Below, in pieces: positions 57,964 through 64,000 of a DNA stretch of 64,000 bases. The notes under the pieces are model-generated. The model worked only from the letters and a program-made list of their open reading frames with translations, did no database searches and was not told the DNA's origin. Location of the stretch: contig JABFGK010000001.1 in NCBI GenBank assembly GCA_013112555.1, positions 682,001 to 746,000 on the forward strand, written 5' to 3'. The translations under genes were made by a program, and so were the position numbers. Source of the DNA: Planctomycetota bacterium. GTDB lineage: Bacteria; Planctomycetota; Phycisphaerae; Phycisphaerales; UBA5793. Every line of letters starts with the position of its first letter. The first letter of the stretch is position 1.

Positions 57964-58126
57964 GGGCTCGGGCTTTGTCGAGGACGTACATCACGGCACG
58001 GCCCATGTTGGGTACTCCGGGATGGAGTCACCGCGGCAGGCGGGTAGAATCGGTGCCGACGAGTATTTGTGTCGGATAACGAGGTCTTTTTTGGGGTGGG
58101 TCGATGCCGGCCCACTTCTGTGACAG

Positions 58127-58687
58127 GTGAGCGATCCGATGAGTTGGATTGAGAATCGGTTTGAGGACAATGTACTGCTCACGAGCCTGGATCTGGTCGT
58201 GAACTGGTCTCGTAAGAGCAGCCTGTGGCCGATGACGTTCGGCTTGGCGTGCTGTGCCATCGAGATGATGGCATTCGGGGCATCGCGGTTTGACGTTGAT
58301 CGGTTCGGGGCCGGGGCTTTTCGGGCGACGCCGCGACAGTCGGATCTCATGATCGTGGCCGGCACCGTGACGTACAAGATGGCTTCGAGACTACGCCGCC
58401 TGTATGACCAGATGCCGGACCCGAAGTATGTGATTGCGATGGGGGCGTGTACCGTCGGCGGTGGGCCGTACTTCAAGTACGGGTATCACGTGGTCAAAGG
58501 TGTGGACATGGTCGTGCCGGTCGATGTGTATGTCCCGGGCTGCCCGCCACGCCCGGAGGCACTGATTGAGGGTCTGATGCGGCTTCAGGACAAGATCATG
58601 GAGCAGCGGTTCGGGTTGGCAAAGGGATCGAAACGTCAGTTGAAGGACTTTGATCTGCCGATTCCGGCTGCCGTCACGGCTACCTGA
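58127..58687 (+). CDS. nuoB: NADH-quinone oxidoreductase subunit B (NuoB)
   Basis: Complex I subunit that holds the terminal cluster N2 close to the quinone site. The 186-residue product has [19 protein letters not shown] and [13 protein letters not shown], with the conserved cysteines for a 4Fe-4S cluster. Start GTG at 58127; an ATG at 58139 ([10 protein letters not shown]) is an alternative. Odd: no other nuo gene is within the window, neighbours being a secretin-N-like protein and the VWA gene. Confidence 0.95.
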   Translation: MSDPMSWIENRFEDNVLLTSLDLVVNWSRKSSLWPMTFGLACCAIEMMAFGASRFDVDRFGAGAFRATPRQSDLMIVAGTVTYKMASRLRRLYDQMPDPKYVIAMGACTVGGGPYFKYGYHVVKGVDMVVPVDVYVPGCPPRPEALIEGLMRLQDKIMEQRFGLAKGSKRQLKDFDLPIPAAVTAT

Positions 58688-58868
58688 CACGATCTTGACG
58701 ACAAATCTGCAATTTGAAGTACAGACTTCCGGACAATTCCGTGTATGGAGTTGTCCGGGTTGGTTTAATGAAATGCAGTCCGAAGTGCGACTCGTGGGAC
58801 AGTCCGCGATCAGCCTTATACCATACTCGCCTCGGGGCGTCGGGTGTGGGTAGGTCGCAGGAGTGCTG

Positions 58869-61800
58869 ATGTTCGATTCCGGGATTCATTTTGATAATCC
58901 ATCAGCATTGCTTTTTGCCCTCTTGATACTCCCCGTCACCTGGATCGGCTGGAGCCGACTGACGGGCATGTCACGAGTGCGGCGGGCAATCGTCTGCGCC
59001 GTTCGTGCGCTGCTGATTCTGGTGATATCGGCCACCACCGCCCAGCCGAAGTGGATGGAGCGGTCCGATGCGCTGACGGTAATCCTGTTGATTGATCGGA
59101 GTCGGTCGATTTCGCCGCAGCAGGAAGCGGAAGCGGTCCGGCGTCTTGCTGAGGCAACGTTACTCGGTCGTGAGGATGTTGATCGGCTTGGGGTGGTCAA
59201 CATCGGGGAGGCAGCCCGGGTGTCGATCATGCCTGACATGCTGAGTCTGTTTGAGGATGCAGGCGTTGTGGTCGTCGAGCGTGATGCGACGAATCTGGAG
59301 GAGGGGGTACAGCTCGGGTTGGCCATTGCCCCGCGTGACACCGCGACGCGCTTCGTACTCGTCAGCGACGGCAATGAGACTGAAGGGAATCTGCTGGCAG
59401 CGGCTGAGATCGCACGGGCCAATGACATTCCAATTGATGTCTTACGTCTGACGTATGACTACACCGATGATGTGATGTTCGATCGGATCACGGCCCCGTC
59501 CCAGGCACGTCAGGGCCAGAACGTTGATGTCAAACTTGTGTTGCGCGCGAATCGTGAGACGACGGGTACGCTCGTCGTTCAGATCAACGGCGTCCCGATT
59601 GATCTTGATCCTGAGACGGAGGGCATGGGTCGGTCCGTGACCCTGCGCTCCGGTGTTAACGCCCTGCCGGTCACGCTGAACATGCCGACGCAGGGTGTGC
59701 AGCGTATCGAGGCGTTTTTTCAGGCCGACGATCCGACGCTCGACATTCGGACTGCGAACAACCGTGCTGACTCCGTGGTGATTGTGGGTGGGGAAGGTCG
59801 GGTACTGCTGATTTACGAAGATGAGGATGAAGTGACGAGTCTGTGGGATGCACTCAGCGAATCACAGATTCTGGTCGAGTCGGTTTTGCCGCAGGATGCG
59901 CCGGCGGACCTTCTCGGATTCACGGCTTATGACAGTGTGATTCTCGCCAACGTGCCGGCCCACGCCTTCAGCCCGATGACCCACGAGGCATTGCGTCAGT
60001 ATGTGCATGATGTGGGTGGCGGGCTCATGATGCTCGGGGGGATGAACAGTTTCGGGGCCGGTGGGTGGATTAATACAGCGGTCTCACGTGCCCTGCCGGT
60101 GAAACTGGAGCCGAAGGAGACGCACCGGATGCCGCGCGGGGCACTCGTGTGCATCATGCACTCAAGTGAGATACCCTCGGGGAACTATATCGGGCAGCAA
60201 TCGTGTATTGCGGCCATTGATGCGCTGAGCCGTCTTGACTATGCCGGGATTATTGATTTTACCGGTGGCGCGGGCGGGAATGCCGGCTGCGTGTGGGAAT
60301 ATCAGTTGCAGGAGGTCGGTGACAAGACGGCTGCGATCTCGGCGGCCAAGAAGATGCAGATGGGGGACATGCCGGACTTCACCCCGTCGATGCAGATGGC
60401 CCTGGCTGCGTTGAAGACGGCCGACGCAGGGCAAAAGCACGTCATCATTATTTCCGACGGCGATCCGTCCAAGCCCCCGACGTCTTTGGTCAATCAGTTC
60501 GCGGCAGCGAACATCACCATCTCAACCGTGTTGGCCGGCGGTCATGCCAGCCCGCAGACGATGAAGTGGATTGCCCAATCAACGGGCGGTGAGTACTACG
60601 CACCGAAGCAAAGCGAGATCCCGCGGATCTTCACAAAAGAAGCGATGGTCATCCGTCGCTCGATGGTCGAGGAAAGTGAAGAAGGTCTGCCGGTGTATCA
60701 TCAGTTCACGTCAAGGCCCGGGCCGTTTCGAGCGAAGATGCCGTCGTTGCCGGTGGTCAATGGGTATGTACTGACCACGCCGCGCCCGGGATATGACCCT
60801 GAAGTGATCTCATCGAAGGAGAGCGATCCGATCCTTGCCTATTGGCAGTATGGGCTGGGGAAAGCCGTGGCGCACACGTCGGACGCGGCCACGCGCTGGT
60901 CGGACTCGTGGCTCACATGGCAGGGCTATCGGCAATATTGGGAGCAGTTGGTGCGCTGGTCGATGCGGCCGTCAGCGCCGAGTGACCTGTTACTCGAAAC
61001 GCGCAACGAAGGGGACCAGGGGATTGTCGAAGTGCGCGCCTTGACGGCCGAAGGCGGTTTCGCACGACTTGGGAAGGTACAGGCCGTCGTCGTTTCGCCG
61101 AGCGGGAAGACGCAGCCGATTACCGTGTATCAGACCGGGCCCGGCAGAGGGCAGGGTGAGTTCACGGCCAACGAGCCGGGGACGTGGGTCGTGAACCTGA
61201 TGCGGCAGGCAGAGGACGGTCTGCGACATGCTGCCCAGGCCGGCCTGAGTGTCCCGTACAGCCCGGAGTTTCGCACGTTGACGGATAACAGCGCCCTGCT
61301 GACGCAGTTGGCCGAGATGACCGGTGGCCGTGATCTGCCGATCGACCCGAGGAGTGCCAATCTGTTTAATCGTGAATCGCTGCCGCGCCCGGAGTCGTTT
61401 ACCGATCTCTGGACGCTGGCTGCCATTCTTGCCTGCTCGCTCCTGATCCTCGATGTGGCGACGCGGCGTCTTGCCATTGATTATGCAGCGATGCGACGGC
61501 GGGTCCGCGAGTTGATGAATCCACGGGCCTCGTCGGCCGGCGAGGGAATGGACCGCTTGAAGCAGCGCGCGGGCAGGTCAGCGACCAGTTGTCAGCCCGG
61601 GCATCGACCGGTCGGCATGGCACACCGGAGGACTCGGAGGCTGGGGTGGTCGGCACCCGTTTTGAGGCGGACGAGTCGGATTCGGGCCGGCCGTCTGTCG
61701 TTGAGATGGCCGGTGAGCCGGGGGCTGACCGCGATGCGGGCCGGATCCGGAAGTCGGGCGGCGATCGAGCCGAGCCGGCCGATAGCGGTGCCGACCAGGG

Positions 61801-61909
61801 CACGGCTCAGGGGCCGCACACTTCGCGCTTGCTTGATGCGAAGCGCCGGGCGCGCGAGCAGCAACGGAAGCAGCGGTTTGATGGGTCGGATGAGGGCGGG
61901 AGCGAATGA
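58869..61909 (+). CDS. Membrane protein with von Willebrand factor A domain, apparent frameshift
   Basis: Predicted membrane protein of about 1013 residues once one base is added. N-terminal helices (LFALLILPVTWIGW and AIVCAVRALLILVIS) are followed by a VWA-type domain with VILLIDRSRSIS (a MIDAS DxSxS), then VLLIYEDEDEVTSLWDAL (glutamine-amidotransferase-like), VIIISDGDPSKPP (a second VWA-like segment), and late helix LAAILACSLLILDVATRR. The C-terminal tail reads GMDRLKQRA and then, in another frame, SDQLSARASTGRHG to LLDAKRRAREQQRKQRF, a typical tail. One missing base at about 61565-61572 in GCGCGCGGG reconciles them. Start ATG at 58869 follows SD GCAGGAG by 6 bases. It leads the MoxR/DUF58 operon. 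Confidence 0.9.
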
Positions 61910-61980
61910 CCGCACACCGTACGGACCAGTAGAGATTCGGGGTGTTCGAAACGGATCACCCTTCGGAGATCGTGTTTGTT

Positions 61981-63186
61981 ATGTCGGATGAAATCGCCCG
62001 ACCAACTTCGCAGACACCGCAGCAGTCGGCTGCTTCGTCATCCCCATCGACTGACGACAAGACGGGAATTGCATCACTTCCCGATCTGACGCCGGTACTG
62101 GGCGATGCGCGCGAAGTGGCCCAGCGCTGTGAGGACTTCCGGAAGGTGTTCTCGGCACTGCGCACTGAGTTGGGAAAGGTGATTGTCGGGCAGGATGAGA
62201 TTATCTCATTGACGCTCGTGGCTCTGTTTGCTGACGGGCATGTCCTGTTGGAGGGGGTGCCCGGGCTTGGCAAGACATTGCTGGTTTCGACGCTGAGCCA
62301 GATTCTCACATTGCCCTTCAATCGGATTCAGTTCACGCCGGATCTCATGCCGGCTGACATCGTGGGTACCAATGTGTTGATGGAGGATCACACGACGCGG
62401 CGGCGGGCGATGGAGTTTCGTCCGGGCCCGATCTTTGCGCAGATCATCCTGGCTGATGAGGTGAATCGTGCCACGCCCAAGACCCAGGCAGCCTTGCTGG
62501 AGGCTATGCAGGAGCGATCCGTGACGGTCAGCGGTTCGACCCGCCATCTCGTTCGGCCGTTCCTGGTGCTGGCAACGCAGAATCCGATCGAGCAGGAGGG
62601 TACGTATACGCTCCCGGAGGCGCAGTTGGATCGGTTCCTGTTGAAAATGATCGTGCCGTATTCGGATCGTAAGGAGATGACCGAGATTCTGACGCGGACG
62701 ACGAGTACGGCCATGCCGACGGTCCGGCCGATTGTTGATGGGCGATTCATCCTGCAGGCTCAGACGTTACTGCGCGGGGTGGTTGTGGCAGACCATGTGC
62801 AGGATTATGCCATTCGGCTCGTTCTGGCAACGCACCCGGGAACGGAGTCGGCCCCGAGTGTGACGAACCGGTATGTGAAGGTCGGTGTGAGTCCTCGCGG
62901 TGTGCAGGCCCTGGTGCAGTGTGCCAAAGTGCGTGCCGTGGTTGCCGGTCGTTTTGCATGCTCATTCAAGGATATTGAGGCCGTGGCTCGCCCGGCATTG
63001 CGGCATCGGGTGATGGTTAATTTCGAGGCCGAGGCCGAGAGCGTGTCAAGCGATGATGTGATCGGCGAGTTGTTGTCGATTGTCCCGCATGAGTTGAGCA
63101 AGGATTCGGGGCCGGGTAGTTCCGGAGGGGCGAACAATACGCGACGTCGGCTGTTCGGCGGGCGAAACAGGAAGGCACGGTCATGA
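61981..63186 (+). CDS. MoxR family AAA+ ATPase
   Basis: AAA+ chaperone-like ATPase of about 401 residues. Walker A GVPGLGKTLL, Walker B-type IILADEVNRATPKTQ, sensor-1 LVLATQNPIEQEGTY and LPEAQLDRFLLK, and a C-terminal lid. MoxR proteins assist insertion or maturation of VWA-domain partners. The gene lies between the VWA gene and a DUF58 gene; its TGA overlaps the ATG of DUF58 as ATGA, so they are cotranslated. The start at 61981 (MSDEIARPT) is chosen over a GTG at 61942; the latter has no SD. Confidence 0.95.
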   Translation: MSDEIARPTSQTPQQSAASSSPSTDDKTGIASLPDLTPVLGDAREVAQRCEDFRKVFSALRTELGKVIVGQDEIISLTLVALFADGHVLLEGVPGLGKTLLVSTLSQILTLPFNRIQFTPDLMPADIVGTNVLMEDHTTRRRAMEFRPGPIFAQIILADEVNRATPKTQAALLEAMQERSVTVSGSTRHLVRPFLVLATQNPIEQEGTYTLPEAQLDRFLLKMIVPYSDRKEMTEILTRTTSTAMPTVRPIVDGRFILQAQTLLRGVVVADHVQDYAIRLVLATHPGTESAPSVTNRYVKVGVSPRGVQALVQCAKVRAVVAGRFACSFKDIEAVARPALRHRVMVNFEAEAESVSSDDVIGELLSIVPHELSKDSGPGSSGGANNTRRRLFGGRNRKARS

Positions 63187-64000
63187 TGAGCCAGGCGCCG
63201 AGTCAATCATCCGGCGGGGGAGCCGTCATGCCGACGACGATGACCGGTGCGCGGCGGGTCCAGCGCCCCACGCGGATCGATGATCTGATTGATTCGGAAC
63301 TGATGGCCAAGCTCGATCAACTTGACGTCATGTCACGCAAGATCTTTGCAGGCAAGATTCAGGGCGAACGCCGCAGCAAACGGCGTGGGCAGTCGGTTGA
63401 GTTTGCAGACTACCGCAGTTACGTCCCGGGGGATGACCTGCGTTACATTGATTGGAACGTCTACGGTCGACTTGACGTGCTGTTTCTTAAGTTGTTTCTT
63501 GAGGAAGAGGACTTGTCGCTCTACCTCGTCGTGGATACATCGCAGTCGATGGACTACGGCGAGCCGGACAAACTGATCTTTGCCCAGCGTCTTGCCATGG
63601 CACTGGGATACATCGGGTTGGTGAATCACAACCGGGTCACACTGGCCAGTTTTGATACCGGCCTGAACAGCCGTTTGCCGAATCTTCGCGGGCGGCAGAA
63701 GACGAGACAGATGGGAGAGTGGATTCTCGGCCTGCAGCCTGAGGGTGAGACGGATTTCGATTCTGCCATGAAATCACTGGCACTGTCGCGCGAGGGTAAG
63801 GGCGTGATGATCATTCTGTCAGACTTTCTTTTCAAGCGCGGCTACGAAAAGGGCTTGCGATACCTGATCGGCGGCGGCTTCGATACGTTCGTCTTACAGT
63901 CATTGAGCCCGCAGGAGATTGATCCCGGCGGGACGAATGCCCTGACCGGCGATTTGAAACTCCGAGACGTCGAGGACGGCGACCTGTCGGAAGTGACGGT
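63183..64000 (+). CDS. DUF58 family protein (partial, runs off the window)
   Basis: At least 272 residues are visible. N-terminal DLIDSELMAKLDQLDVMSRKI, then GERRSKRRGQSVEFADYRSYVPGDDLRYIDWNVYGR (the DUF58 signature) and a VWA-like part with LYLVVDTSQSMDYG and MIILSDFLF. It begins by overlapping the MoxR stop (ATGA). DUF58 and MoxR usually work with a VWA membrane protein, as here. Confidence 0.95.
   Translation, partial: MMSQAPSQSSGGGAVMPTTMTGARRVQRPTRIDDLIDSELMAKLDQLDVMSRKIFAGKIQGERRSKRRGQSVEFADYRSYVPGDDLRYIDWNVYGRLDVLFLKLFLEEEDLSLYLVVDTSQSMDYGEPDKLIFAQRLAMALGYIGLVNHNRVTLASFDTGLNSRLPNLRGRQKTRQMGEWILGLQPEGETDFDSAMKSLALSREGKGVMIILSDFLFKRGYEKGLRYLIGGGFDTFVLQSLSPQEIDPGGTNALTGDLKLRDVEDGDLSEVT

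Overview
The window is high-GC bacterial DNA from a chromosome and looks like a member of the Planctomycetota, most probably a Phycisphaerae-like lineage. This is inference from gene content and architecture: a sulfatase fused to an alpha-L-fucosidase, a cluster of HlyD/M50-peptidase/GAF-HlyD/DUF3467/SecA-like genes, MoxR-DUF58-VWA genes, zinc-ribbon membrane proteins, and many secreted proteins of unknown function. No rRNA, CRISPR array, insertion sequence, prophage or plasmid replication gene was seen. One tRNA (Glu, TTC) is present.

Layout. 1-4.2 kb: end of an unidentified gene, ligA, a LemA protein coupled to a zinc-ribbon membrane protein, and (minus strand) a small unknown protein overlapping an HscA-like Hsp70. 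6.2-11.8 kb: 6-phosphogluconolactonase-like protein, Na/Pi cotransporter, a lipoprotein, trpF and an acetyltransferase. 11.9-16.1 kb: a small lipoprotein, an HU-type DNA-binding protein, a compact comF operon, and pyrD. 16-20.7 kb: a double-HxlR regulator facing a VOC protein, then an apparent operon of PLP decarboxylase, M29 aminopeptidase and rsmG. 20.9-27.7 kb: two tandem CPMC lipoproteins, a glycogen-synthase-like glycosyltransferase, a polytopic membrane protein, and a LemA-HtpX operon. 28-36 kb: subtilase with two PKD domains, M28 peptidase, and a ParA-type ATPase carrying a CBM48-type glycogen-binding domain with its partner gene. 36-42 kb: tRNA-Glu, a small exported protein, a GT39-type transferase, a nested inverted repeat, and the sulfatase/fucosidase fusion. 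42-50 kb: five-gene envelope cluster (HlyD, DUF3467, GAF-HlyD, PqqD-M50-HlyD, SecA-like). 50-54.4 kb: molybdenum cofactor genes moaC, moeA, moaD, moaE and an MFS-like transporter. 54.7-64 kb: a large secreted protein with a possible AMMECR1-like domain, a secretin-N-like periplasmic protein, an isolated nuoB, and a VWA/MoxR/DUF58 operon running off the end.

Five otherwise well-conserved genes (trpF, a polytopic membrane protein, an M28 peptidase, a GT39 glycosyltransferase, the VWA protein) each need exactly one single-base correction to be read through. Four carry an apparent extra base and one lacks a base. Assembly or sequencing error is the simplest explanation, but genuine decay or recoding cannot be excluded from the sequence alone.

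The strongest candidates for little-described biology are the SecA-like/M50/HlyD/GAF-HlyD cluster (42.1-49.9 kb), which looks like a dedicated envelope-processing or export machine, and the ParA-CBM48 fusion with its partner (32.9-35.9 kb), which suggests spatial positioning of a polysaccharide or of a protein bound to it.
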